Assembly (NCBI RefSeq): GCF_005937985.2
Contig: NZ_CP042172.1
Location: 2,914,001-2,978,000, forward strand
Direction of reading: 5' to 3'
Length of the DNA stretch: 64,000 bases
From: Arthrobacter sp. KBS0702
GTDB lineage: Bacteria; Actinomycetota; Actinomycetes; Actinomycetales; Micrococcaceae
Below are positions 43,460 to 53,010 of this stretch, piece after piece (position 1 is the first letter of the stretch; each line of letters begins with the position of its first letter). Both the position numbers and the translations under genes were made by a program. The notes beneath the pieces were generated by a model, which had not been told where the DNA came from, searched no databases, and saw only the letters and a program-made list of their open reading frames with translations.

Positions 43460-44251
43460 CTACCGCTCGGGCCGGGTGATGTTGCGGCGCAGCTTGGCCA
43501 CGGGGCCGGTGTGGTTGGCCAGCGCCGCCGCGCCGGCGGCGGGTCCGGATGCCGGTCCGGCCGGCTTCTGGGCGCGGTGGACGGCCACGATGCCGCCGCT
43601 GAGATTGCGGTAGGTGACGGACTCCCAGCCGGCTTCCTGCAGCCAGGCGGCGAGGTGGTCCTGGTCCGGCCAGGCGCGGATGGATTCGGCGAGGTAGACG
43701 TAGGCGTCCGGGTTGGAGGAGACCTTGACGGCGATGGCGGGCAGGGCGCGCATCAGGTATTCGGTGTACATGGTGCGCCAGAGCGGCACCACCGGCTGGG
43801 AGAACTCGGCGATGACCAGGCGTCCGCCGGGTTTGGTGACCCGCAGCATCTCGGCGAGGGCCTTCTTGGGCTCGTTGACGTTGCGCAGGCCGAAGGAGAT
43901 GGTGCTGGCGTCGAAGGTGTTGTCCGCGAAGGGCAGGCGGGTTGCGTCACCGGCGACGAAGTTGATGTCAGGGCGGCGCCGCTTGCCAACCTTGAGCATG
44001 CCCAGGGAGAAATCGCAGGCGACGACGTCGATCCCGGCGTCGGCGTACGGTTCACTGGAGGTGCCGGTTCCGGCGGCGAGGTCAAGCACGCGCTGGCCGG
44101 TCTTCACGTCCATGGCTTCGACGACGATCCGGCGCCAGCGGCGCGTCTGTCCCATCGACAGGACGTCGTTGACGACGTCGTATTTCGGGGCGACGTCGTC
44201 AAACATCGTGGCTACTTCGTCCGGACGCTTATCCAAGGATGCTCGGTTCAC
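43460..44251 (-). CDS. menG: Demethylmenaquinone methyltransferase
   Basis: 263 aa (UbiE/MenG). SAM-binding [16 protein letters not shown], the N-terminal [18 protein letters not shown] and the [15 protein letters not shown] segment are all diagnostic. It methylates demethylmenaquinone in the last synthesis step. An Ala-rich tail follows residue 230. It starts with GTG and is divergent from menF. Confidence 0.93.
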   Translation of the reverse strand: MNRASLDKRPDEVATMFDDVAPKYDVVNDVLSMGQTRRWRRIVVEAMDVKTGQRVLDLAAGTGTSSEPYADAGIDVVACDFSLGMLKVGKRRRPDINFVAGDATRLPFADNTFDASTISFGLRNVNEPKKALAEMLRVTKPGGRLVIAEFSQPVVPLWRTMYTEYLMRALPAIAVKVSSNPDAYVYLAESIRAWPDQDHLAAWLQEAGWESVTYRNLSGGIVAVHRAQKPAGPASGPAAGAAALANHTGPVAKLRRNITRPER

Positions 44252-44338
44252 CCCGTTATTGTCTCAAATCTTCGACGCACCCCCTAACCACCGGCCGGTC
44301 CGGGGCGCGGCGTGCGGCGGGAGTAGTGTTGTCTCATC

Positions 44339-45718
44339 ATGACGAGCGCGTTCCGTACCAGAATTATCAGGACACTGACAGTCCCCCTCGATGCCGATTC
44401 ATTCCCCGGGGGGCTGCCGTCGTTTCTGGTCCGTGATGACGTGCTGTGCTGGACCCGCCGCGAGGCCGGCCTGGTCGGTTTCGGCGAGGTGGCGCGGTTC
44501 ACCGCCACCGGCCCGGAGCGGTTCCTCGAGGCGGACATCTGGTGGCGGCACCTGGTCCTCGAAGCGGATGTCACCGACGCCGTCGGCTGCCCCGGGACCG
44601 GCCCTGTGGCCTTCGGCTCCTTCGCCTTCTCCAAGGTGTCCGCGCACGAGTCCCGCCTGATTGTTCCCGAGATCGTGGTGGGCCTGCGCGACGGCAACGC
44701 CTGGCTCACCCAGCTCACGTTCGACGACGGCGAGCTCACCGAGGCCGGCGCCCGCGCCGCCCTGCGGCGCTGGCTGGAGGCACTCGGCTCCCAGGCTTCC
44801 GGCGACCCGGCGCCGTCGCAACCGCGGGCGCAGGCTGAACCGCAGGCGACGTCGGAACCGCAGCCCGGGCGGGAGGCCAAGCTCAGCACCGGCTCACTCA
44901 GCGAGGCGGACTGGATGGCCGCCGTCGCCGAGGGCGTCGCCGAAATCCGCACCGGGGCGCTCGAGAAGCTCGTGCTGGCGCGGGACATTGTCGCCACCGT
45001 GCCCGACGGCGTGAACGCCGCCGAGATCCTGCGCCAGCTCGCGGTCCGCTACCGCGAATGCTGGACCTACGGTGTCGACGGCCTTGTGGGTTCCACCCCC
45101 GAAATGCTGATCCAGGTGGAAGGCCGCACGGCGCAGGCCCGCGTCCTGGCCGGCACGCTGGACCGCCGCGACGCCGAGGGCATGGCCGGCTCGCCGCTGG
45201 AATTCGCCGAACGCGTCCTCGCCGGTTCCGAGAAGCAGCGGCATGAACACGACATCGCAATCCAGTCGCTCACCACCCAGCTGGCCCCCTTCTCCGAGGC
45301 CATGAACGCCCACAGCGAGCCGTTCATCTTGGAACTGCCGAACGTCTGGCATCTGGCCTCCGACGTCAAGGCCGAACTGACCGAGGTGGAGGGCCACGTG
45401 CCCACCTGCCTGGCCCTGATCAACGCCCTGCACCCCACGGCTGCGGTCTGCGGCACCCCGACCACCGTGGCCGGCGCGCTGATCCGGAAACTCGAGCACC
45501 TGGACCGCGGCCCATATGCCGGCCCGGTCGGCTGGCTCGACGCCGCCGGCAACGGCGAGTGGGGCATCGCGCTGCGCGGCGCGGTCATCGAGGGGCCGGA
45601 CACGGTTCGGCTCTACGCCGGCTGCGGCGTCGTCGAGGGCTCCGTCCCCGCGGCGGAGCTGGCCGAGACCTGGGCGAAGTTCAGGCCGATGCTGGAATCT
45701 CTGGGCATCGACAGCTGA
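44339..45718 (+). CDS. menF: Isochorismate synthase
   Basis: 459 aa chorismate-binding enzyme. The catalytic core is C-terminal, with LEKLVLARDI, GSTPEMLI, HPTAAVCGTP and the substrate-binding GIALRGAVIEG and YAGCGVVEGS. It makes isochorismate, the first dedicated menaquinone step; a siderophore role is less likely given the men genes around. TAGTGT ends 12 nt upstream of the ATG and no ribosome site is seen, so the mRNA has at most a very short leader. Confidence 0.9.
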   Translation: MTSAFRTRIIRTLTVPLDADSFPGGLPSFLVRDDVLCWTRREAGLVGFGEVARFTATGPERFLEADIWWRHLVLEADVTDAVGCPGTGPVAFGSFAFSKVSAHESRLIVPEIVVGLRDGNAWLTQLTFDDGELTEAGARAALRRWLEALGSQASGDPAPSQPRAQAEPQATSEPQPGREAKLSTGSLSEADWMAAVAEGVAEIRTGALEKLVLARDIVATVPDGVNAAEILRQLAVRYRECWTYGVDGLVGSTPEMLIQVEGRTAQARVLAGTLDRRDAEGMAGSPLEFAERVLAGSEKQRHEHDIAIQSLTTQLAPFSEAMNAHSEPFILELPNVWHLASDVKAELTEVEGHVPTCLALINALHPTAAVCGTPTTVAGALIRKLEHLDRGPYAGPVGWLDAAGNGEWGIALRGAVIEGPDTVRLYAGCGVVEGSVPAAELAETWAKFRPMLESLGIDS

Positions 45719-45812
45719 GCCGGCGCCCCTCCGGCAGCGGCGGCCTGCGGCGCGCGACGAATCCGTCATTACAGACAGCGGCCTGGTGTGGCCCCTTGAA
45801 AACCGTCTCGAT

Positions 45813-45890
45813 TTAGTTATCCAATAGTGAAACTAAGTTTCCTGTGACGTACATCTCTTCTTCGGCGATACAATATACCCCGACTTAGTT
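45813..45890 (+). promoter_or_regulatory. Promoter region of the polar amino-acid importer operon
   Basis: TTAGTT (45813-45818) and AACTAA (45831-45836) form a dyad with a 12-bp spacer, and a third TTAGTT lies at 45885-45890. TACAAT at 45869-45874 is a good -10. The AT-rich patch contrasts with its surroundings. A repressor acting through the TTAGTT sites is possible but unproven. Confidence 0.5.
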
Positions 45891-45920
45891 TTCGCATGCC
45901 CCTGCAACAAAAGGTAAAAA

Positions 45921-46874
45921 ATGCAGATCTCCCGTTCGCTCCTGACCAATTCCAAGGTCAAGGCCGCAGCCGTGCTTGCTATCGGCGCCCTGGCCCTCTC
46001 GGCCTGCACCAACGCCTCCGAGACCGGCACGGGCGGGGCGGCGACGCCGTCCGGCAGCGCAAAGGCAAGCTTCGACCCCACGACGGTCCAGAAAGACGAT
46101 GCGCTGGCGGCCATGGTTCCGGCGGCCATCAAGTCCAAGGGCACCCTCACCATTGGCGCTGACACGAGCTACGCTCCGGCTGAGTTCCTCGGCACCGACG
46201 GCCAGACCCCGGTGGGTTACGACGTCGACATTGCGAAGGCAATCGGCGCCACCCTGGGGCTCAAGGTCCAGGTGCAGACCGCAGAATTCACCGGGATCCT
46301 TCCCGCACTGGGCCCGAAGTACGACCTTGGCATTTCCTCCTTCACCATCAACAAGGAGCGCCTCGGCGCAGTCAACATGGTCAGCTACTTCAACGCCGGC
46401 ACCGCCTGGGCTGTGAAGAAGGGCAACCCGAAGAACTTCTCCCTCGATGACGTCTGCGGCAAGGCAATCGGCGTCCAGACCGGCACCGTGCAGGAGGACC
46501 CGGACCTGTCCGGCCGGAACAAGAAGTGCACGGCCGAAGGCAAGAAGCCGATCGATATCGTCACGCTCAAGAACCAGACCGACGTGACCACGCGTCTGGT
46601 CAACGGCAGCATCGACGCCATGGCGGCTGACTCCCCCATCATCGGCTACGCCCTGACCCAGACCAACGGACAGCTGGAGAAGCTCGGCGACGTCTACGAC
46701 GCCGCCCCGCAGGGCATCGCCGTTGCCAAGTCGGACACTGCGCTCGCCGACGTCATCCAGAAGACGATGACCAAGCTCATCCAGGACGGCTCCTACAAGA
46801 AGATCCTCGAAGGCTGGGGCAACGCTGAAGGTGCCATCACCAAGTCCGAGGTCAACCCGGCGGCCGCGTCTTGA
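45921..46874 (+). CDS. Polar amino acid ABC transporter substrate-binding lipoprotein
   Basis: 317 aa. Lipoprotein signal with LSAC (Cys at residue 30), a Gly/Ser/Ala linker, then a family 3 binding fold ([48 protein letters not shown]). It captures a polar amino acid or related compound. AAAAGG lies 7 nt before the ATG. The first of three genes in one operon. Confidence 0.9.
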   Translation: MQISRSLLTNSKVKAAAVLAIGALALSACTNASETGTGGAATPSGSAKASFDPTTVQKDDALAAMVPAAIKSKGTLTIGADTSYAPAEFLGTDGQTPVGYDVDIAKAIGATLGLKVQVQTAEFTGILPALGPKYDLGISSFTINKERLGAVNMVSYFNAGTAWAVKKGNPKNFSLDDVCGKAIGVQTGTVQEDPDLSGRNKKCTAEGKKPIDIVTLKNQTDVTTRLVNGSIDAMAADSPIIGYALTQTNGQLEKLGDVYDAAPQGIAVAKSDTALADVIQKTMTKLIQDGSYKKILEGWGNAEGAITKSEVNPAAAS

Positions 46875-46909
46875 GTCTTCCCGCCACCGACCACTCATCA
46901 GGGGTAGGG

Positions 46910-47871
46910 ATGGAAAGTCAGCACAACCACGCAGCACCGGTCCTGAACAAGCCCGTGCCCGTGCGGCACCCGGGCCGCTGGATCAGCGCCGTGATCATTG
47001 GCGGTGCCCTGCTGCTGATGGTGCAGAGCGCCTTCACGAACCCCAACTTCCGCTGGGACGTCGTCGCAACCTACATCCTGGACGTCAAAGTAGTCCAGGG
47101 TGTTGGCTGGACGTTGGTCCTGACGGCCACGTCAATGTTTTTGGCCATCGTGCTGGCCATCTTGCTGGCCGTTATGCGGCAGTCGGACAACCCTGTTCTG
47201 CGCTACACCAGCTGGCTGTGGGTCTGGTTCTTCCGCGGCACTCCCGTGTACACCCAGTTGCTGTTCTGGGGCCTCGTAACGGTGCTCTACCCGGCCATTA
47301 CTGTCGGTATCCCGTTCGGGCCAGAGCTGTTCAGCTATGCCCTTTCGGACCCCAGCAAGGGTCTGATCCCGGCGATTCTCGGTCTGGGACTCAACGAGTC
47401 GGCGTATCTGGCCGAAATCTTCCGGGCCGGACTGAAGTCGGTGGACAAGGGCCAGACGGAGGCAGCAGAGGCGCTCGGCATGTCCAAAGGCAAGATCATG
47501 TGGCGGATCATCCTGCCGCAGGCCATGCGGATCATCGTTCCGCCGACAGGCAACGAGACCATCGGCATGCTCAAGACCACTTCCCTGGTCCTGGCCGTGC
47601 CGTTCACCCTGGACCTGACCTTCGCCACCAACGCGCTGGCGAACCGCATCTACCTGCCCATTCCCCTTCTGATCGTGGCCGCCTTCTGGTACCTGCTGGT
47701 CACCAGCATCCTGATGGTGGGCCAGCACTTCATCGAGGCGTACTACGGCAAGGGCGTCGACAACCTGGCCCCGGCCGCAATCAACCCGGCGGCCGCCAGG
47801 GCATCCGCGGCGGTGGCGCCAAGCGCCGAGGCCGAGCCGGCACTGAAGATGGATCCCGAGGAGGAGGCGAA

Positions 47872-47875
<4 letters not shown>
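46910..47875 (+). CDS. Polar amino acid ABC transporter permease
   Basis: 321 aa from ATG 46910 (AGGGG 6 nt upstream). A TTG at 46871 that overlaps the binding-protein stop (TTGA) is the alternative. HisM-type permease with the loop [22 protein letters not shown]. The single permease probably acts as a homodimer. The C-terminus carries an Ala/Glu-rich tail of about 45 residues after the last membrane segment. Confidence 0.88.
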
Positions 47876-48648
<773 letters not shown>

Positions 48649-48671
48649 GGAGCAACTTTCTGCAACGATTT

Positions 48672-48713
48672 CGGACAGCCGCTACGTGGAACCACGTAGC
48701 GGCTGTCCGTTTT
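48672..48713 (+). terminator. Rho-independent terminator of the amino-acid importer operon
   Basis: An 18-bp perfect stem (48672-48689 with 48692-48709), a 2-nt AA loop and a TTTT run lie 24 bp after the ATPase stop. It is the most canonical terminator in the window. Confidence 0.9.
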
Positions 48714-48735
48714 CGTAGCCCTTTCCGGCGGATGG

Positions 48736-49341
48736 TCAGTGTGCGTGGCGGAAGATGGCAACGGCTTCGCGGATCGCGTAGTAGACGATCACAAAACCGG
48801 CCACCGGGTCGGCCCACCACCACCCGGCGAGGGCATCCAGCAGGATCCCGGCCAGCACGGCGGAGGCCAGGAGCCCATCGATAAACGTCACCCTGCCCTC
48901 TGCGATCAGGACGGGGTTGCCCAGGGCTTTGCCCGTACGCGCCTTCCCCGCGGCGAGGACAAACATGACCACAGCCGTCACCGCCGTCCAGATCATCCCG
49001 GCCGTGCTGGGCTGCGCGTGGTGCCCGGCCGCCAGGGCGACGCCGGACTGGATGGTGAGGTGCAGAGCCAGTGCCACGAACGCCCCGGCGATCAACGTCA
49101 GCGCTATACGCTGGCGTCGTTCCCCGGCGCCGGAGAGCTCCCAGATGACCACAGTGCTGGCGCCGATTTCGATCAGGCTGTCCAGGCCGAAGCCAGCCAA
49201 CGCCACCGAGCCGGCCGCGATCGAGGCAACGGCCAGAACGACAACGCCAATGACGTTCCAGCCCAGTGTGATTCCTTCGAGGAGGAAACCACGCCGTCTC
49301 AAGCGGGCCTCGTCCGTGCGCTTCGACGTTTCAGACAGCAT
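48736..49341 (-). CDS. Cation diffusion facilitator-like transporter
   Basis: 201 aa with six hydrophobic segments. The metal-site motifs GFGLDSLIE and TFIDGLLASAVLAG followed by DALAGWWWADP fit the CDF pattern with Asp residues in two helices. The protein lacks the C-terminal cytoplasmic metallochaperone domain of full-length CDF members, so it is a short form. The metal is unknown. AAAGG precedes the ATG. It lies alone between menD and the importer terminator. Confidence 0.8.
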   Translation of the reverse strand: MLSETSKRTDEARLRRRGFLLEGITLGWNVIGVVVLAVASIAAGSVALAGFGLDSLIEIGASTVVIWELSGAGERRQRIALTLIAGAFVALALHLTIQSGVALAAGHHAQPSTAGMIWTAVTAVVMFVLAAGKARTGKALGNPVLIAEGRVTFIDGLLASAVLAGILLDALAGWWWADPVAGFVIVYYAIREAVAIFRHAH

Positions 49342-49381
49342 CGATCTTGCCTTTCCCGGAGTATGCGGTGGGTGGTCCGGC

Positions 49382-51112
49382 CTAACGCCCGAGGACCCCG
49401 GCCACGGCGGCGGACACCGCGTCGCGGATGCGCCCGTGCAGTTCGCGGAGCCCGTGCCGCCCGGTCCGCACTTCGATGATGCTGCGGCCCTCGAGCGGCT
49501 CTGCCAGGGCCGCGGCGAGCTCCGCCGTCGTGCTCACCGCGCGGTGGGAGACGCCGTATGCGGCGGCGAGGGCGGCGAAATCCACCGTGTGCGGGGTGCC
49601 GAAGAGGCGTTCGACGGCGGTACCGTAGCGGCCTAACTGCTCGACGGCGCCGTGCTCCAGCAAGCCGAAGATGGCCCCGCCGGCGTCGTTGAGGACCACG
49701 ATCCGCAACGCCGGAACGGCCTCGCCCGCGCCGAGCAGCAGTCCGCCGGCGTCGTGCAGGAAGGTGACGTCGCCCAGCAGCACGGTGGTTTCCTGTCGGC
49801 CCCCGACGGCGATGCCGGTGGCGGTGGCAAGGGTGCCGTCGATCCCGGCCAGTCCCCGGTTGGCGAAGACGGTGGCCTGTGGTTCCTGGGGCGGGGCGCC
49901 GGCGAGGTCGACGTCGCGGATCCCGTTGGAGGAGCCCAGAACCAGCTGCCCGCGCGTCTGGCCCCAGACCAGCGCGCCCACGGCGGGCCCGGAGGCGGCC
50001 GAACCCGCGAGCACCAGGTCCAGCGCGTGCTGGGCGGCGGCCCCGGCCAGCAGCCAGGCATCGAGCCAGGCAGGGCTTCCCCGGCCGGCGAAGTCGGCCA
50101 GGTCAGCGAGAGTCTCGAGCGGCAGTTCGGTGCGCCGGCCGGGCTCGTACCAGGCTACCGGAACGGGCTGGTAGAGGGCGGACGGGACGTCGGCGCGGGC
50201 GAGCAGCGCCGAGACCGGCCGTGACAGCGTGGGCCGGCCGAACAGCACAACGCGCTCGATCGGCTGGCCGGATTCCGGACCGAAGTGCTCCAGCAGCAGC
50301 CGGTACGGACCCACCGCATTCGGGCCGAAGCGGGCGTTCGAGGACGGTTCGGCGAGCAGCGGCAGGCCGTGGGCGCGGGCGAACGCCTCGGCGACCGGGC
50401 CGGCGTCGTGTCCGGCGAGGACAACGGTGCGCCGTTCGGGCAGCGCCGGGGAGGCTGCCGGGAAGTCCAGCGCCAGCGGATGCCGCGCGGCCTGGTGGAT
50501 CCGGCGGCCGGAGGCCTCGCCCAGGCCGTCGCGCGCGGCCGGGACCAGCGGGTCGCGGAAGGCGAGGTTCAGCTGTACCGGGCCGGGCGGGATGTCCTCA
50601 AAGGCGCCGGTGGCCGCGCTCAGTGCCGTTTCGACGGCCCGGAGCGGGTTGTCGCCGGCGGGCACGTCGGCGGCGAAGCGGACATGCTCGCCGAACAGGT
50701 CCGGCTGCACGGTGGTCTGGTTGGCCCCGGTGCCGCGGAGTTCCTCGGGCCGGTCGGCCGAGAGGACCACGAGCGGAACTGCGGCGTGGTTGGCCTCCAT
50801 CACGGCAGGCAGCAGGTTCCCGACGGCGGTGCCCGAGGTGGTCAGCACGGCCGCGGGGGCACCGGTGGCCAGGGCCAGGCCCAGGGCGGTGAAGCCGGCG
50901 TCGCGTTCGTCGATCCGGACCAGCAGCTCGACCCGGCCCGCGGCGTCGGCCTCGGCCAGCGCGTAGGCCATCGGCGCGGAGCGGGATCCCGGGGCCACCA
51001 CCACATACCGCACGCCGGAGCCGATCAGGGCCGCAACGGCCATCCGCGCGGCCTCGACCGACGCCAACCCGCCTGCGGCTGGAGGGTCGGCGGGAGGAAC
51101 GTCCGGGCTCAC
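49382..51112 (-). CDS. menD: SEPHCHC synthase (menaquinone step 2)
   Basis: 576 aa thiamine-diphosphate enzyme. Key regions are VVVAPGSRSAPMAYAL, TTSGTAVGNLLPAVMEA and VLSADRPEELRGTGANQT at the N-terminus, and the ThDP-binding LLGDVTFLHDAGG and VLNDAGGAIFG later. It joins isochorismate and 2-oxoglutarate. The GTG start at 51112 overlaps the argS stop (GTGA); the frame extends upstream only as a shadow of argS. Confidence 0.93.
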   Translation of the reverse strand: MSPDVPPADPPAAGGLASVEAARMAVAALIGSGVRYVVVAPGSRSAPMAYALAEADAAGRVELLVRIDERDAGFTALGLALATGAPAAVLTTSGTAVGNLLPAVMEANHAAVPLVVLSADRPEELRGTGANQTTVQPDLFGEHVRFAADVPAGDNPLRAVETALSAATGAFEDIPPGPVQLNLAFRDPLVPAARDGLGEASGRRIHQAARHPLALDFPAASPALPERRTVVLAGHDAGPVAEAFARAHGLPLLAEPSSNARFGPNAVGPYRLLLEHFGPESGQPIERVVLFGRPTLSRPVSALLARADVPSALYQPVPVAWYEPGRRTELPLETLADLADFAGRGSPAWLDAWLLAGAAAQHALDLVLAGSAASGPAVGALVWGQTRGQLVLGSSNGIRDVDLAGAPPQEPQATVFANRGLAGIDGTLATATGIAVGGRQETTVLLGDVTFLHDAGGLLLGAGEAVPALRIVVLNDAGGAIFGLLEHGAVEQLGRYGTAVERLFGTPHTVDFAALAAAYGVSHRAVSTTAELAAALAEPLEGRSIIEVRTGRHGLRELHGRIRDAVSAAVAGVLGR

Positions 51113-52899
51113 ATGTTCTCCGGCGTCTCGATGCCGAGCAGGTCCAGGCCGTCGGAGAGCCGCCGCAGCACGAGTCCGCAGAAGGCAAGCCGCGATTCCC
51201 GAACCGTATCCTCGGCCTTGAGTACCGGGCACTGGTCGTAGAACGAGGTGAACAGCTGCGCCAGTTCAAACAGGTACGCGCACAGCCGGTGCGGCTCAAG
51301 CACCTCGCCGACTTTTTGCAGCGTGGCGTCGTATTCGAGCAGGTGCAGGGCCAGCGCGCGTTCGGCCGGTTCGACGACGGCGATGGTCGCCGCGGGCGCG
51401 GCCGCTGCGCCCGCAGCCCCAGCTCCCGCTGCGCCGAGGTGCTGCTCCAGCGCGCCGGCCTTTCGCAGGATCGACCGGATCCGGGCGGCGGCGTACTGGA
51501 CATAGGGGCCGGTGTTGCCGGTCAGCGCCAGCATCCGGTCGAAATCGAAGACGTACTCCGTGTCGTGGCCGGTGGAGAGGTCCGCATACTTGACCGCGCC
51601 GATGCCGACCTGACGGGCGGTGACCGCCCGCTCCTCCTCGCTGAGCTCGGGCCGGCTGGCGTCGATGACGGCACGGGCCCGGTCCACCGCCTCCTGCAGC
51701 AGCGCCATCAGCTTGACCGGGTTGCCGGCGCGGGACTTGAGGATCTTGCCGTCCTCGCCGAGCACGTTGCCGATCTGGACGTGGGTGGCCTCCACCGTGT
51801 CCGGCAGCCAGCCGGCGTCGCGGGCGGTGGCCATCACCATCCGCAGGTGCACGTTCTGCGGGGCGCCCACCACGTAGAGCACACGGTCAGCCTCGAGTTC
51901 GCGGACCCGGTAGCGGATCGTGGCGAGGTCCGTGGTGCCGTACCCGTAGCCGCCGTCGGACTTGCGGATGATGAGGGGCAGCGGGTCGCCGTCGCGCCCG
52001 GTGAAGCCGGCCGGGAAGGTGCAGAGCGCGCCCTCACTGATCCGGGCGATGCCGCGTTCCTCGAGTTCCTGGCACAGCTGTGCCAGATGCGCGTCGTAGG
52101 AGCTTTCGCCGGCGATGTGGTCATCGGTGAGGCTGATCCCGAGCATCGCGTAGATGGCGTTGAAGTAGCGCTTGGACTGCGCCACGAGCCGCTGCCAGAC
52201 GGCGAAGGTCTCCGGGTCTCCGCCCTGCAGCGCCACCACGCGCAGCCGGGCACGGGTGGCGAACCCGTCGGGGTCCGCGGCGGAGGCATCGAATTTCGCA
52301 CGCGCGGCCTGGTAGAAGGCGCTCGGGTCGTCAACCAGCAGGGCGGCCTCGGGCGAGTCCTCCCCCACCTCGAGCCAGTGTTCGATCAGCATGCCGAACG
52401 GGGTGCCCCAGTCGCCGATGTGGTTTTGCCGGATCACGGTGTGGCCCAGCGCCTCGAGGACGCGCACGATGCTGTCCCCCACTACGGTGGTCCGCAGGTG
52501 GCCGACGTGCATTTCCTTGGCCACGTTCGGGGAGGAATAGTCGACGACGACGCGGTGCAGCGGCTCGGGCCGCGCACCTTCGCCGGCGGGCGCCGGTGCG
52601 TTCAACAGCTCCTCGATCCAGGTGCCATCGAACGTGAGGTTGATGAAGCCCGGACCCGAAATCTCCACCAGGCTGCAGACGCCGTCGAGGTCCAAGGCCT
52701 CCACGATCCTGGCCGCGGCGTCGCGCGGCGGCAGGCCGACTTTCTTGGCAAGCGCCATGGCGGCGTTGATCTGGATGTCCGCGAACTGCGAGGGCCTGAT
52801 GACCGGATCCGTCTCGCGGAACTCCTCGCCGAAGGCATGGGCAATAGCTGCCTGGACTCTGGGGACAACCATTTCGGCCGGATTATTCACACTGTTCAA
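51109..52899 (-). CDS. argS: Arginyl-tRNA synthetase
   Basis: 596 aa class I synthetase. The HIGH-type motif is MHVGHLRTTVVGDS, the N-terminal add-on domain begins RVQAAIAHAFG, and the C-terminal helical anticodon domain follows YVQYAAARIRSIL. The KMSKS-like loop is the divergent KSRAG usual in ArgRS. TTG 52899 or GTG 52890 may be the start; neither has a good ribosome site. The tight coupling with menD rather than lysA-hom suggests that this may be an extra ArgRS; that is an inference. Confidence 0.9.
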   Translation of the reverse strand: MNSVNNPAEMVVPRVQAAIAHAFGEEFRETDPVIRPSQFADIQINAAMALAKKVGLPPRDAAARIVEALDLDGVCSLVEISGPGFINLTFDGTWIEELLNAPAPAGEGARPEPLHRVVVDYSSPNVAKEMHVGHLRTTVVGDSIVRVLEALGHTVIRQNHIGDWGTPFGMLIEHWLEVGEDSPEAALLVDDPSAFYQAARAKFDASAADPDGFATRARLRVVALQGGDPETFAVWQRLVAQSKRYFNAIYAMLGISLTDDHIAGESSYDAHLAQLCQELEERGIARISEGALCTFPAGFTGRDGDPLPLIIRKSDGGYGYGTTDLATIRYRVRELEADRVLYVVGAPQNVHLRMVMATARDAGWLPDTVEATHVQIGNVLGEDGKILKSRAGNPVKLMALLQEAVDRARAVIDASRPELSEEERAVTARQVGIGAVKYADLSTGHDTEYVFDFDRMLALTGNTGPYVQYAAARIRSILRKAGALEQHLGAAGAGAAGAAAAPAATIAVVEPAERALALHLLEYDATLQKVGEVLEPHRLCAYLFELAQLFTSFYDQCPVLKAEDTVRESRLAFCGLVLRRLSDGLDLLGIETPENM

Positions 52900-52935
52900 A
52901 TTATCAGTTCCCGCCGCCCCCGGACGCTCGCTCAG

Positions 52936-53002
52936 AGCAACGCGGGGTCACTTCGCGCCCAGGTCGAGGGTCCGGATGGGCGCGAAGTGACCCCGCGTTG
53001 CT
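52936..53002. repeat. Intergenic dyad, family B copy 4
   Basis: Perfect 26-nt arms (52936-52961, 52977-53002) carry GCGGGGTCACTTCGCGCCCA and its exact complement. This is the best-preserved copy. It starts just past the PhoX stop on the minus strand and ends a short way before argS begins. Confidence 0.88.
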
Positions 53003-53010
53003 GCGGGAGG

